A stretch of 64,000 bases of DNA. Source: Micrococcus flavus (GTDB lineage: Bacteria > Actinomycetota > Actinomycetes > Actinomycetales > Micrococcaceae). Under the pieces are notes generated by a model. That model searched no databases and was not told where the DNA came from. It saw only the letters and a program-made list of their open reading frames with translations. Positions within the stretch are counted from its first letter, which is position 1, and every line of letters begins with the position of its first letter. Below, one piece after another: positions 26,433 to 35,744 of the stretch. The position numbers were made by a program, and so were the translations under genes. The stretch spans positions 682,001-746,000 of the forward strand of contig NZ_JACHMC010000001.1 in assembly GCF_014204815.1 (NCBI RefSeq). Reading direction: 5' to 3'.

Positions 26433-28100
26433 TCAGCCGTCCAGGACCTCGCCGTTGCGGCGGCGGGTGCGCGAGCGACGACGGCGTCCGCCCTCGACCG
26501 GGGCCTGCTCCCGCGCGGGGGCCTCCGTGCGCTCCGTGCGGGGCGACCGCTCCTCACGCGGGGCGCGCTCCTCGCGAGGGGCGCGCTCACGGCGCTCCCC
26601 GCCGCGCTCGTTCCCCCGGCGGCCGCCACGGCCGCCCTCGCGCTCGCCGCGGCCGTCCCGGCGCCCGACGCGTCCGCCGTCGCGGGACCGGCCACCGCGG
26701 CCGCCGCGCTCGCGCTCCTTCGACTCGGGGCCGCCGAGGTCCTCGAGGAGCTCGGCGTCGAGGCCCTCGAGGGTGCGCTTCTCCTTCGGCAGCCGGCCCT
26801 TCGTGCCCTTCGGGATGCCGAGGTCCTCGAACAGGTGCGGGGAGGAGGAGTACGTCTCGCGAGGTTCCGGCTGGCCGAGGCCGAGGGCCTTGTCGATCAG
26901 GGACCAGCGCGGCATGTCCTCCCAGTCCACCAGGGTCACGGCGGTGCCCTTGTGGCCTGCGCGGCCGGTGCGGCCCACGCGGTGCACGTAGGTCTTCTCG
27001 TCCTCGGGGGCCTGGAAGTTGAACACGTGCGTGACGTCGTCGACGTCGATGCCGCGGGCGGCGACGTCGGTGGCCACGAGGATGTCCACCTTGCCGCTGC
27101 GGAACGCGCGGAGGGCCTGCTCGCGGGCGCCCTGGCCGAGGTCGCCGTGTAGGGGGCCGGCCGCGAAGCCGCGCTGGGTGAGCTCGTCCGCCACGCGGGC
27201 GGCGGTGCGCTTGGTGCGGGTGAACACGATGGTCCGGCCGCGGCCCTCGGCCTGCAGGGCGCGGGCCACGAGCTCGTCCTTGTCCATGTGGTGGGCGCGG
27301 TAGACGAGCTGACGGATGTCCTTCTTCGTCAGGCCCTCGTCCTCGGGGTCGTGCGCGCGGATGTGGGTGGGCCGGGTCATGTACCGGCGGGCCATCGCGA
27401 CGACGGGACCGGGCATGGTGGCGGAGAAGAGCATGGTCTGACGGGCGGCGGGCACGGCGGACAGCAGGGTCTCGACGTCCGGGAGGAAGCCGAGGTCCAG
27501 CATCTCGTCGGCCTCGTCCAGCACCACGGTGGCCACGTGGTCCAGGCGCAGGTGCTTCTGCCGCATGAGGTCGATCAGGCGGCCGGGGGTGCCGACGACG
27601 ATGTCGACGCCGCGCTGGAGCTCCTCGATCTGGGGCTCGTAGGCGCGGCCGCCGTAGATGGTGGCGATGCGCAGCGGGCGGTGCTTGGCGGCGGCCACGA
27701 GGTCGCCGGCCACCTGGACGGCGAGCTCGCGGGTGGGGGCCACGATCAGGGCCTGGGGGGCCCCGGCGCGGCCGTCGGCCTCGCGTTCGGCCCAGCCGTC
27801 CTCGCCCGGGCCCACGGCGCGCTGCAGCGCGGGGATGCCGAAGCCCAGGGTCTTGCCGGTGCCGGTCTTCGCGTGGCCGATGATGTCGTGGCCGCCGAGG
27901 GCCACGGGGAGGGTCATGGCCTGGATGGGGAAGGGGTGCTCGATGCCCTTCTCCGCCAGCGCGCGGACGATCGGCTCCTCGACGCCGAAGTCGGCGAAGG
28001 TCTGCTCGGGCTCGGCGGGGGCCGTCTCGGGGGTGACGGTGTCCGCGGCGACGTCGGCGACGTCCGGTTGGGTCTCGGGTGCGGGGGTGTTCTCGGTCAT
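26433..28100 (-). CDS. DEAD-box RNA helicase with basic Arg/Gly-rich tail
   Basis: 555 residues. The Q-motif region ADFGVEEPIVRALAEKGIEHPFPIQ is near 33-57, followed by motif I AKTGTGKT, Ib TPGR, II VLDEADEML, III SAT, V ATDVAARGIDV and VI HRVGRTGRAG. The C-terminal 140 residues are rich in Arg, Gly and Glu with RGGR/RGGRGG stretches, as in CsdA/RhlE-type helicases that bind RNA non-specifically. It unwinds short RNA duplexes in ribosome assembly and mRNA turnover. The RNB ribonuclease gene lies upstream on the same strand, 238 bases away, and may share RNA-decay functions (inference). Confidence 0.95.
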   Translation of the reverse strand: MTENTPAPETQPDVADVAADTVTPETAPAEPEQTFADFGVEEPIVRALAEKGIEHPFPIQAMTLPVALGGHDIIGHAKTGTGKTLGFGIPALQRAVGPGEDGWAEREADGRAGAPQALIVAPTRELAVQVAGDLVAAAKHRPLRIATIYGGRAYEPQIEELQRGVDIVVGTPGRLIDLMRQKHLRLDHVATVVLDEADEMLDLGFLPDVETLLSAVPAARQTMLFSATMPGPVVAMARRYMTRPTHIRAHDPEDEGLTKKDIRQLVYRAHHMDKDELVARALQAEGRGRTIVFTRTKRTAARVADELTQRGFAAGPLHGDLGQGAREQALRAFRSGKVDILVATDVAARGIDVDDVTHVFNFQAPEDEKTYVHRVGRTGRAGHKGTAVTLVDWEDMPRWSLIDKALGLGQPEPRETYSSSPHLFEDLGIPKGTKGRLPKEKRTLEGLDAELLEDLGGPESKERERGGRGGRSRDGGRVGRRDGRGEREGGRGGRRGNERGGERRERAPREERAPREERSPRTERTEAPAREQAPVEGGRRRRSRTRRRNGEVLDG

Positions 28101-28338
28101 GGCGTCTCGCAGTTCGTCTCGTGCGCCGCGGCCTCCTCGAGGCCGTCCTCGGGCGAGCCGGGCGCGGTGGTGGAGAGCCGATCGCGGGGAACACGGGCGG
28201 GTCCGGGTCGGGCCCCGTGGAACCGGTCTGGGCCGCGGTGCGAGCGCGGGCCCGTGCCGGATCCGGCAGGTCGTGCGCCGTCGGCCGGAGTCGGCGGACG
28301 GCGAGGCGGGGTGATCAGATGCGACCGGTCATCCCGGG
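28101..28338 (-). other. 238-base upstream region of the DEAD-box helicase gene
   Basis: GC-rich and without an open frame I can support. The ribosome site before the helicase ATG is weak (GCGAGACGCC). Long leaders are common for DEAD-box helicase mRNAs, but I see no defined riboswitch or cold-box motif. Confidence 0.3.
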
Positions 28339-29853
28339 TCAGCGTGAGCTGTCCGGCCAGTCTACCCCCGAGGCGGTGACCGTCCCCGAGGCCACGTCCA
28401 CGGCCTCGATCCGCACGGACACGTCCGTGCCGGGCTCCGCGCGGCCGGGCACGCGCAGCGCCACGGGCGGCTCGGTCAGCTGGACGTCCGTGCCGCGCTC
28501 TGTGGAGCGCACCGCGGATCCGGCCAAGACCGCGCCAACGTGCTCGGCCAGGACGGCGGCCTCCACGAGCTCCTCGGCGGCGCGGTCGGCCGCGGATGCG
28601 CGCCGGCCGGAGTCCGCCATCAGGGCGGGCAGCTCCGGGAGGGCGGCCCGTGCCCACTCCGGCGCCTCGGCGTCCGTGACGTGGGCGTGGCACAGGGCTA
28701 GGACGAACCGGTCCACGAGCCGGCGGAGAGGGGCGGTGGCGTGGGCGTACGGTGCGGCCAGGGCCGCCTGTTCGGGGTCCTCCGGCGGCGTGCGCAGGGC
28801 GGGGTCCTCCGCCCGCGCGTCGAACGCGGTGTACCCGGCGCCGCGGAAGAGGGAGGTGGCCGCGTGCATCACGGCCAGGCCCCGGGGGTCGGCCGGGTCC
28901 ACCGAGCGCAGGTACGCCCCGTAGTCCGTGCCGGGCTCCCACGGCAGGCCGAGGGCGCGGGTGCGGGCGCGGAAGGCGTCCACCGCGTCCCGGTCCGGGG
29001 CGGGCATGGTGCGCAGGATCCCGACGCCGGCCTCCAGCATGATCTCCGCCGCCGCCATGCCGGTCATGAGGGACAGCTGGGCGTTGTGGTCCTCCGCGGG
29101 CAGGGGGACGCGGCGGGTGATCCGGTAACGGCCGTCCACCACCGCGATCTCCTGGTCCGGCATGCTCAGGGAGGCGCCGCCGCGCGCGGCCTCCTGCGCG
29201 GTGCGCCGCGCCCCGACCTCGGGGAGCAGGGCCAGGGAGGCGCGCACCTCCGCGGGCCAGTCGGCGGCGGCGGGGTCGGCGTCGTCGTCGAGGAACGCCT
29301 GGACCTCGGGGTAGGCCAGCTGGAGACGCGAGCGGACCCGGGCGCGGCTCAGGGCGGTGTCCGTGACCGTGCCGTCCTCGGCGAGCGTGAACGTCCAGAC
29401 GAACGCCGGCCGGTCCTGCCCCGGGAGCAGGGACGCGGCGTCCTCGCTGAGCACGGCCGGGTGCAGGGGCACACGGCCGTCCGGCAGGTACACGGTCTGG
29501 CCGCGGCGGCGGGCCTCGGCGTCCACCGCGCCCTCGGGGGTCACGAACGCGGGGACGTCCGCGATCGCGTAGCGCACGGTCAGCCGCCCGGCTCCCGCCT
29601 CCTCGAGGTGTAGGGCCTGGTCCAGGTCCGTGGACCCGGCCGGGTCCACGGTCACGAACGGCACCGCCGTCAGGTCCTCGCGGTCGGGGTCCGTCGCGGC
29701 CTGCGACGGGACCACCGCCGCGGCGGCCTGCGCCTCGGCGAGCACCTCGGCGGGGAACTCCGCGGGCAGCTCGAGCTCGGTGCGCAGGGCGGCGAGACGG
29801 GCGCCGAGGGCGGCGTCCGCCTCACCGTGCACCGCGAGGGCGTGATGCGGCAT
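28339..29853 (-). CDS. RNB-domain exoribonuclease (RNase II/R family)
   Basis: 504 residues. The catalytic RNB motif VTVDPAGSTDLDQALHLEE (residues about 69-87) carries the Asp cluster, followed by YAIADVPAFV, VYLPDGRVPLHPAVLSEDAASLLPG and the late PYAHATAPLRRLVDRFV. No N-terminal cold-shock domains and only a short C-terminal region, so it is a shortened form of RNase II/R, as found in many actinobacteria. It degrades single-stranded RNA 3' to 5'. The gene for the DUF3107 protein lies 12 bases upstream on the same strand and is probably cotranscribed. Confidence 0.92.
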   Translation of the reverse strand: MPHHALAVHGEADAALGARLAALRTELELPAEFPAEVLAEAQAAAAVVPSQAATDPDREDLTAVPFVTVDPAGSTDLDQALHLEEAGAGRLTVRYAIADVPAFVTPEGAVDAEARRRGQTVYLPDGRVPLHPAVLSEDAASLLPGQDRPAFVWTFTLAEDGTVTDTALSRARVRSRLQLAYPEVQAFLDDDADPAAADWPAEVRASLALLPEVGARRTAQEAARGGASLSMPDQEIAVVDGRYRITRRVPLPAEDHNAQLSLMTGMAAAEIMLEAGVGILRTMPAPDRDAVDAFRARTRALGLPWEPGTDYGAYLRSVDPADPRGLAVMHAATSLFRGAGYTAFDARAEDPALRTPPEDPEQAALAAPYAHATAPLRRLVDRFVLALCHAHVTDAEAPEWARAALPELPALMADSGRRASAADRAAEELVEAAVLAEHVGAVLAGSAVRSTERGTDVQLTEPPVALRVPGRAEPGTDVSVRIEAVDVASGTVTASGVDWPDSSR

Positions 29854-29865
29854 GGGGGGCCGAGG

Positions 29866-30090
29866 TCAGACGGCGGCGAAGCCCAGGGGGCCGGACTTGC
29901 GGGCGCCGATCTCCACGAAGCCGATGCGGTCGCCCGGGACCACGACCTGGCGGCCCTTGGCGTCGGCCAGGGAGAGCACCGAGCCGTCGGCGATCGCGGC
30001 GTCCACGAGCGCGCGCACCTCCTCGGCGGTCTGCTCGCTCTCCAGGACGACCTCACGGCCGACATGCTGCACACCGATGCGGATCTCCAT
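29866..30090 (-). CDS. DUF3107 family protein
   Basis: 74 residues, beginning MEIRIGVQHVGREVVLESEQTAEE in outline and ending ARKSGPLGFAAV, which matches the conserved actinobacterial family DUF3107 of unknown function. It is small, soluble and without cysteines. The ATG at 30090 is chosen over the GTG at 30099 because it matches the family start. A TAGGCT hexamer at 30141-30136 (minus strand) predicts a leader of about 38 bases. Confidence 0.88.
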   Translation of the reverse strand: MEIRIGVQHVGREVVLESEQTAEEVRALVDAAIADGSVLSLADAKGRQVVVPGDRIGFVEIGARKSGPLGFAAV

Positions 30091-30135
30091 GGTCCTCACG
30101 TTCCTCTCGTGGGCGGGGTCTAGTGGTCAGCGGCC

Positions 30136-30141
30136 AGCCTA
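30136..30141 (-). promoter_or_regulatory. Probable promoter of the DUF3107-RNB unit
   Basis: TAGGCT on the minus strand, about 45 bases before the DUF3107 start, inside the 115-base gap after the upstream tetR gene. Confidence 0.4.
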
Positions 30142-30205
30142 CGGGAGGGGACCCGGGGGCGGGGCCGGGCGCGCACGCCGTTCACCCCGGGGCGTAACGG
30201 GGGTC

Positions 30206-30835
30206 TCAGCCCTCGACGGGGCGGTCCGGGATGGCCTCGAGGCCGCGCCACAGCACCTGCTCGACGGCCTCCGCGGTCTCCTGGGCCGTGGGGCGGCCGT
30301 CCTCGTGGACGTGGTCCGCCCAGTGGCGGGCGGCGCCCAGGACCATCTCGACGACGCCCCGCGCCACGACCTGCGCCAGCACGCCCTCCACCATGGTGTC
30401 GACGGAGAGGATCCGGGTGATCTGTGCCGCGATCGACTCCCGCACCGCCTCCACCCGGCATTGGACCTCGGGGTCGTGCTCGGCACCGGACTCGAAGATC
30501 AGGCGGTGCGAGCGCTCGGGCGTGTCCATGTAGGCGAACACCGCATGGACCGTGCTGTGGGAGCGCTCGCGGTTGTCGTCCGTGCGCTCGATCGCCGCGG
30601 TCAGCCGGCGGTCCAATTCGGCGACCTCCCCGTCCAGCAGGGCGAGGAACAGCTCGTGCTTGCCCGAGAAGTGCTGGTACAGCACGGGCTTGGACACCTG
30701 GGCGCGTTCGGCGATCTCGTCCATCGCCGCGCCGGTGTAGCCCTGCTCGGCGAACACGGCGCGGGCCACGTCCATCAGCTGGGCGCGGCGCTGCTCGCGC
30801 GGCATGCGGGGGGTGCGGGACACGGTCTCGGTCAT
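30206..30835 (-). CDS. TetR-family regulator downstream of hemA
   Basis: 209 residues. The N-terminal TetR helix-turn-helix (about residues 15-62) contains FAEQGYTGAAMDEIAERAQVSKPVLYQHFSGKHELFLALL. A ligand-binding domain of about 140 residues has no recognisable pocket residues. The start lies two bases after the hemA stop (TGACCATG), so it is probably cotranscribed with hemA. The family (KsdR/LfrR-like or fatty-acid regulators have this form) does not fix the target. Whether it acts on haem genes is not shown. Confidence 0.88.
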   Translation of the reverse strand: MTETVSRTPRMPREQRRAQLMDVARAVFAEQGYTGAAMDEIAERAQVSKPVLYQHFSGKHELFLALLDGEVAELDRRLTAAIERTDDNRERSHSTVHAVFAYMDTPERSHRLIFESGAEHDPEVQCRVEAVRESIAAQITRILSVDTMVEGVLAQVVARGVVEMVLGAARHWADHVHEDGRPTAQETAEAVEQVLWRGLEAIPDRPVEG

Positions 30836-30837
30836 GG

Positions 30838-32193
30838 TCAGGCGCTCCTGCGGGCGGCGTCGTCGTCTCCGGTCCCGTGGGCGGGGCAGCCGTCCGGCGG
30901 TGCGGTCTCGGCCCGCGCCGTCGCCGGTGCGGGGATCTCGAAGAGCACCTCGAGGGCGTGCTCGTACTCGTCCAGCCGGCCCTCGGCGGCGAGTTCGCGG
31001 GCGCGGACGCTGGGCGCGTGCAGGAGCTGGTTCACCATGCGGCGCAGGGCGAAGTGGACCTCCTCGGCGGCGGCCGTGCACCCGTGCCGGGTGCGCACCC
31101 GCTCCATCTCCCGGTCGAGGGCGGCGGTCGTGTGCCGGCGCAGGGCCTTGATCGCCTCGTCCGCGGTGCGGCCGCGGCGGGCGGCCGAGTACTCCGTCAC
31201 GGCGCCCTCCACCAGCGCCCGGGCCTCCGCGACGGCGGCCTCCGCCTGCTCGGGCGCGGCCAGGCGCACCGACTCCAGGGTGATCAGGTCCACGCCGTCG
31301 AGCTCCGTGACGGCCGGGTCGAAGTCGCGGGACAGCGCGAGGTCCACCACGGTGAGCGGGCGGTCGGTCCCGGCGCGCAGCTCTGCCAGGCGCTCCGGGC
31401 TGATCTGCCGGTCTCCCCCGGAGGAGCCGATGATCACGTCCGCCTCCGCGGCCGCCCCCGCCACGTCCGCGCCGCCCAGGGCCAGGGCCCAGCCGCCGCG
31501 GTCGGCCACGAACTGGGCGGCCCGGCCCGAGGCGGAGTGGACGCCCACGGCCTCGGCCCCGCGCTCGGCGAGCTGGGCGAGCGTGGTGCCCGCGTACGCG
31601 CCCGTGCCGATCAGCAGGACGGCGGCGCCGGACCAGAACTCGCGGCGCGCGGCCTCGTCCATGAGCCCGCGCAGCTCCTCCGTGAGGTCGAGGGCCACCG
31701 AGACCACCGAGCGGCCCGTGGCGCCGAGCGCGGTGCGGGCCCCCACGTCCTTGGCGGTGCGCGTGGCGGACTCGAAGAGCCGCACAAGGGAGCCCGTGGC
31801 CGTGCCCTCGGCGCGGGCCTGGACGAGGGCGCGGCGCACCTGGCCGGCGATCTCCCGTTCGCCCACCACCGCGGAGTCCAGGCCGGCAGCCACCTCGAAC
31901 AGGTGCCGGGCGGTGGCGTCGGCGTCGAGCACGCGGAAGGCGGAGCGGACGGACTCCGCGGGCAGCTCGCTGCGCTCGGCGATCGCGTCGACCAGCCGCT
32001 CACGGGCGGCGTCGACGTCCCCGTCGCGGGCCTCCGCGTAGACCTCCACGCGGTTGCACGTGGACAGCACGACGGCCCCGTCCGCCCGGTCGGCGGTCAG
32101 GGCGGCCCCGACGCCGGCGGCCCCCGCGCTCAGGCGGGCCACCGTGTCCAGGCTCAGGTCTTTGTGGGAGGCCACGAGGGAGAAGACAGTCAC
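30838..32193 (-). CDS. hemA: Glutamyl-tRNA reductase HemA
   Basis: 451 residues from the GTG at 32193. The active-site Cys lies in LSTCNRVEVYAE near residue 44, GEREIAGQVRRAL binds the substrate, and the NADPH domain (VLLIGTGAYAGTTLAQL) and the helical dimerisation domain follow. It makes glutamate-1-semialdehyde from Glu-tRNA, the first step of tetrapyrrole synthesis; hemL, the next enzyme, is 14 kb away in the same locus. The start is uncertain: an ATG four codons upstream (32205) is embedded in TAGGAT (32209-32204), a likely -10, so the GTG ten bases after that hexamer is preferred. Divergent from hemE. Confidence 0.92.
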   Translation of the reverse strand: MTVFSLVASHKDLSLDTVARLSAGAAGVGAALTADRADGAVVLSTCNRVEVYAEARDGDVDAARERLVDAIAERSELPAESVRSAFRVLDADATARHLFEVAAGLDSAVVGEREIAGQVRRALVQARAEGTATGSLVRLFESATRTAKDVGARTALGATGRSVVSVALDLTEELRGLMDEAARREFWSGAAVLLIGTGAYAGTTLAQLAERGAEAVGVHSASGRAAQFVADRGGWALALGGADVAGAAAEADVIIGSSGGDRQISPERLAELRAGTDRPLTVVDLALSRDFDPAVTELDGVDLITLESVRLAAPEQAEAAVAEARALVEGAVTEYSAARRGRTADEAIKALRRHTTAALDREMERVRTRHGCTAAAEEVHFALRRMVNQLLHAPSVRARELAAEGRLDEYEHALEVLFEIPAPATARAETAPPDGCPAHGTGDDDAARRSA

Positions 32194-32297
32194 AGCGCCG
32201 TCCATCCTAGCGCCGTCGCGGGAGCGGTCGGGGGAGGTGACCTGCGGACTCCGGGTCCCGCCGCCACGCCGATGCCGCCCCGCGCCGCGATCGGTGG

Positions 32298-32310
32298 GAG
32301 AATGGGCCGC
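32298..32310 (+). promoter_or_regulatory. Leaderless-type promoter of the hemE operon
   Basis: GAGAAT at 32298-32303, seven bases, then ATG at 32311. One mismatch to TANNNT in the first position. Confidence 0.4.
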
Positions 32311-33480
32311 ATGTCCGCTCAGACCACGTCCTCCGACGCGCCGACCGGCCTGCCGGCCGAGCACCCCCTGCGCACCGCCGACCCCGCCCGCTCCACCGCC
32401 CGGAGCCCGCTCGTCCGGGCCCTGCGGGGGCAGGAGCCCACCCGGAACCCCGTGTGGTTCATGCGGCAGGCGGGCCGTTCGCTGCCGGAGTACCGCCGCG
32501 TGCGCGAGGGGATCGGCATGCTCGAGTCGTGCCTCCAGCCGGAGCTCGCCGCCGAGATCACCCTCCAGCCCGTGCGCCGCCACGACGTGGACGCGGCCAT
32601 CTTCTTCTCCGACATCGTGGTGCCCCTGCGCCTGGCGGGCGTGGACGTCGAGATCCAGCCCGGCGTCGGGCCCGTGCTGGGCCGCCCCGTGCGCACGGCC
32701 GAAGACGCCGCCGCCCTGCCTCCGCTCGAGGACGACGCACTGGACGTCATCCGCGAGGCCGTGACCCGCACGGTCGCCGAGCTCGGCGACCGCCCCCTGA
32801 TCGGCTTCGCCGGAGCCCCGTTCACCCTGGCCGCCTACATGGTGGAGGGCCGCCCGTCCCGCGACCACATGGGCCCGCGCCGCATGATGCACGGGGATCC
32901 GGACACGTGGGCCGCCCTGGCCGGGTGGGCCGCCACGGTCTCCGGCCAGTTCCTGCGGGCCCAGCTCGAGGCGGGCGCGTCGGCCGCCCAGCTGTTCGAC
33001 TCGTGGGCGGGTTCGCTCTCCGCGGAGGACTACCTCCGCCACGTCCAGCCGCACTCGGCGACGGCGTTCGCGCATGTGGCGGACATCGCCGGACCCGCCG
33101 TGGCGGACGGGGCCCCGCTGCTGCACTTCGGCACCGGCACGGGAGAGTTCCTGCACCACCTGCGCGACGCCGGCGCCACCGCGGTGGGCGTGGACCACCG
33201 CATCACCCTGGCGGAGGCGCACCGTCGACTCGCGGCGCACCCCGGCCCGGACGGCCGCGGCGCGGTACCGCTGCAGGGCAACATCGACCCCGCCCTGCTG
33301 GGCGCCCCGTGGCCGGTGCTCGAGGCGCACGTGCGCGACGTCGTCGCCTCCGGCACCGCCGCCCCGGGCCACGTGGTGAACCTCGCCCACGGCGTGCCGC
33401 CGGAGACCGATCCCGAGGTCCTGACCCGGGTGGTGGAGCTCATCCACGCCCTGCCCGTGGGGGAGGGGGGTCAGGCGTGA
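32311..33480 (+). CDS. hemE: Uroporphyrinogen decarboxylase HemE
   Basis: 389 residues. Signature 1 WFMRQAGRSLPEYR is near residue 49 and the catalytic region FFSDIVVPLRLAGVDVE follows; signature 2 is GFAGAPFTLAAYMVEG. About 30 low-complexity residues precede the usual start. It converts uroporphyrinogen III to coproporphyrinogen III. First gene of a tightly packed plus-strand operon in which each next start overlaps or nearly touches the previous stop. Confidence 0.96.
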   Translation: MSAQTTSSDAPTGLPAEHPLRTADPARSTARSPLVRALRGQEPTRNPVWFMRQAGRSLPEYRRVREGIGMLESCLQPELAAEITLQPVRRHDVDAAIFFSDIVVPLRLAGVDVEIQPGVGPVLGRPVRTAEDAAALPPLEDDALDVIREAVTRTVAELGDRPLIGFAGAPFTLAAYMVEGRPSRDHMGPRRMMHGDPDTWAALAGWAATVSGQFLRAQLEAGASAAQLFDSWAGSLSAEDYLRHVQPHSATAFAHVADIAGPAVADGAPLLHFGTGTGEFLHHLRDAGATAVGVDHRITLAEAHRRLAAHPGPDGRGAVPLQGNIDPALLGAPWPVLEAHVRDVVASGTAAPGHVVNLAHGVPPETDPEVLTRVVELIHALPVGEGGQA

Positions 33481-34991
33481 CCGGCTCGGCCCTCGTGGTC
33501 GGCGGCGGGATCGCCGGCCTGCTCGCCGCCCGCCGGCTCCACGAGCAGGGCTGGGCGGTCACGCTGGCGGAGGCGACCTCCGTGCTGGGCGGCACGGTGT
33601 CCTCCCGGTTCCTGGACGTGCCGTCCGCGTCCGACTCGGGCACGCCGAAGACGCAGACCCTCGAGCTCGACGGCGGCGCCGAGTCCTACGCGGTGCGCGG
33701 CGCCGCGATGCAGGCCCTCGTGGACGAGCTGGGCCTGGACGAGCACGTGGTGGCCCCGGAGCCGCTGGGCTCGTGGCTGCACGGCCCGGACGGCGCCCAC
33801 CCCGCGCCGCGCCTGGGCCTGGTGGGCATCCCCGGAGACCTGCACGCCCCCGACGTGGCGGCCGCCCTGAGCCCCGCGGGGCTGGAGCGGGCCCTCGAGG
33901 ACGAGCGCGCCCCCATGGACCGCTGGGCGCGGGCGCTGGCCGAGGGCACGTCCGTCACCGTGGCGGAGCTGGTCTCGGACCGCCTCGGCGAGGAGGTCCT
34001 CCGGCGCCTCGTGAGCCCCGTGGTGGCCGGCGTGCACTCCGCCGACCCGGCCGTGGTGGACGTGGAGCGCGTGGCCCCGGGCCTGCTCCGCGCGGCCGTG
34101 GACGCGGGCTCGCTGTCCGCCGGCGTCGCCGCCCTGCGGGGCGGCGTCACCCCCGGGGCGGCCGTGGCCGGGATCGACGGCGGCATGGCCAAGGTCACTG
34201 GCCGGCTCGTGACCAGCCTGCGCGAGGCCGGCGTCACGGTGCTGCGCGGCGTGCGCGTGGCCGCCCTGTCCCGCATGGGCGAGGACGGGCGCTGGTGGGC
34301 GCAGATCTCCGACCGGGACGACGAGGTGGTGCGCGGCCTGGACGTGGACCGCGTGGTGCTCGCCGTGGACGGCGTCACCGCCTGGCACCTGCTGGCCCCG
34401 CTGAACCAGGACGTCCTGGATCCGGCCGCCGGCCCCCAGCTCGGCGAGGGGATCGCGCTGGCGGTCCTGGTGGTCGAGGCCCCCGGGCTCGACGACGCCC
34501 CGCGCGGCACCGGCGTCCTCGTGTCCCCGGGCACGGGGGTGCGCGCCAAGGCCCTCACCCACGCGACCGCCAAGTGGGCCTGGCTGCGCACGGTGGTGAC
34601 CCGGCCCGGCCGGGACGGCGTGCCCCGCCATCCGCACCGCCATATGCTGCGCCTGTCCTACGGGCGGCAGGGCGGGGACGCGGACGAGCTGGGCTTCCGC
34701 AGCACGGACGAGCAGCTGCTGGCCGCGGCCCTCGAGGACGCCGCCGCGCTCACGGGCGTGCCGTTGGCGGAGGAGGACGTGCTGAACTCCACCGTGGTGC
34801 GCTGGCGCGCACCGATCCCGCCGCAGCACGGCCCGGACCGCGAGGCCATGGACGCCCTGGTCCGGTGGGCCACCGACGTGCCGGGGCTGGACCTGGTGGG
34901 CTCGTGGGTGCACGGCACCGGCCTGGCCGCCGTCGTGGCCGGCGTGGAGCGCACCGTGGGCCGCGGCGCGGGCCTCGCCGCCGCCGACTGA
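33477..34991 (+). CDS. hemY: Coproporphyrinogen III oxidase HemY (CgoX)
   Basis: 504 residues. N-terminal FAD dinucleotide-binding motif ALVVGGGIAGLLAARRLHEQGW (VVGGGIAGLLAA core) and, near the C terminus, a typical second FAD contact (DLVGSWVHGTGLAAVVAGVERT). No membrane helix. Given HemQ and an actinobacterial ferrochelatase directly downstream, it should oxidise coproporphyrinogen III to coproporphyrin III, rather than act on protoporphyrinogen. GTG start overlaps the hemE stop by four bases. Confidence 0.93.
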   Translation: MTGSALVVGGGIAGLLAARRLHEQGWAVTLAEATSVLGGTVSSRFLDVPSASDSGTPKTQTLELDGGAESYAVRGAAMQALVDELGLDEHVVAPEPLGSWLHGPDGAHPAPRLGLVGIPGDLHAPDVAAALSPAGLERALEDERAPMDRWARALAEGTSVTVAELVSDRLGEEVLRRLVSPVVAGVHSADPAVVDVERVAPGLLRAAVDAGSLSAGVAALRGGVTPGAAVAGIDGGMAKVTGRLVTSLREAGVTVLRGVRVAALSRMGEDGRWWAQISDRDDEVVRGLDVDRVVLAVDGVTAWHLLAPLNQDVLDPAAGPQLGEGIALAVLVVEAPGLDDAPRGTGVLVSPGTGVRAKALTHATAKWAWLRTVVTRPGRDGVPRHPHRHMLRLSYGRQGGDADELGFRSTDEQLLAAALEDAAALTGVPLAEEDVLNSTVVRWRAPIPPQHGPDREAMDALVRWATDVPGLDLVGSWVHGTGLAAVVAGVERTVGRGAGLAAAD

Positions 34992-35033
34992 CAGACACCC
35001 CGCATGACCGATCGAGAGAAGAGGAAGAGCACC

Positions 35034-35744
35034 ATGGGCAAGGACAGGAACGCCGACCTCGTCGGCAAGGACTGGTTCACCACCTACACCGTGTTCGCCC
35101 GCCCGCAGGGCGAGCCGGGCTGGCTCGGGCTGGAGGGCCGGGACGTCAAGAAGGCCGTGAAGGAGTTCGACGACGTCGTGGCGGCCCTCGGCAAGGCCGG
35201 CGTCACCGTGCGCGGCGTCTACGACGTCTCGGGCATGCGCGAGGCCGGCGACGTGATGGTGTGGATGTACGCGCACACCCCGGAGGCGCTGCAGGCCGCC
35301 ATCCGCGATCTGCGCCGTACGCGCCTGCTGGAGCGCACCCATCTGGTGCTCTCCGCGATGGGCTCGGACCGCATGGCGGAGTTCAACAAGGACCACATCC
35401 CCGCCTTCGCCATGGGCCGCAAGCCGCTGGACTGGCTGTGCTTCTACCCGTTCGTGCGCTCGTACGACTGGTACCTGCTCGACCCGAAGGAGCGCGCCCG
35501 CATGCTGCGCGAGCACGGCAAGCTGGGCCAGGACTTCCCCCAGGTGTGGGCCAACACCACGAGCGCCTTCGCGCTCAACGACTGGGAGTGGCTCCTGGGC
35601 CTCGAGGCCGCCGAGCTCAACGACCTGGTGGACATGATGCGCCACCTGCGCAACAACGAGACCCGCCTGCACGTGCGCGAGGAGGTCCCGTTCTACACGG
35701 GCCGCCGCCTCGAGACCGTCGAGCTGCCGGAGGTGCTGGCCTGA
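35034..35744 (+). CDS. hemQ: Coprohaem decarboxylase HemQ (ChdC)
   Basis: 236 residues, chlorite-dismutase fold. Family motifs include FTTYTVFARP, GVYDVSGMREAGDVMVWMYA, CFYPFVRSYDWYLLDP with the catalytic Tyr region, MLREHGKLGQ with the haem-ligand His, and NDWEWLLGLEA. It decarboxylates coprohaem III to haem b with peroxide as oxidant, the last step of the coproporphyrin pathway. The ATG at 35034 is chosen because GAGGAAGAG lies about nine bases upstream; the in-frame ATG at 35004 has no ribosome site. Confidence 0.95.
   Translation: MGKDRNADLVGKDWFTTYTVFARPQGEPGWLGLEGRDVKKAVKEFDDVVAALGKAGVTVRGVYDVSGMREAGDVMVWMYAHTPEALQAAIRDLRRTRLLERTHLVLSAMGSDRMAEFNKDHIPAFAMGRKPLDWLCFYPFVRSYDWYLLDPKERARMLREHGKLGQDFPQVWANTTSAFALNDWEWLLGLEAAELNDLVDMMRHLRNNETRLHVREEVPFYTGRRLETVELPEVLA

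Noticed and set aside
26433-26870. Repetitive Arg/Gly/Glu coding in the helicase tail as a possible repeat element
   Set aside because: It is in frame, continuous with the helicase and typical of RNA-binding tails of this family.
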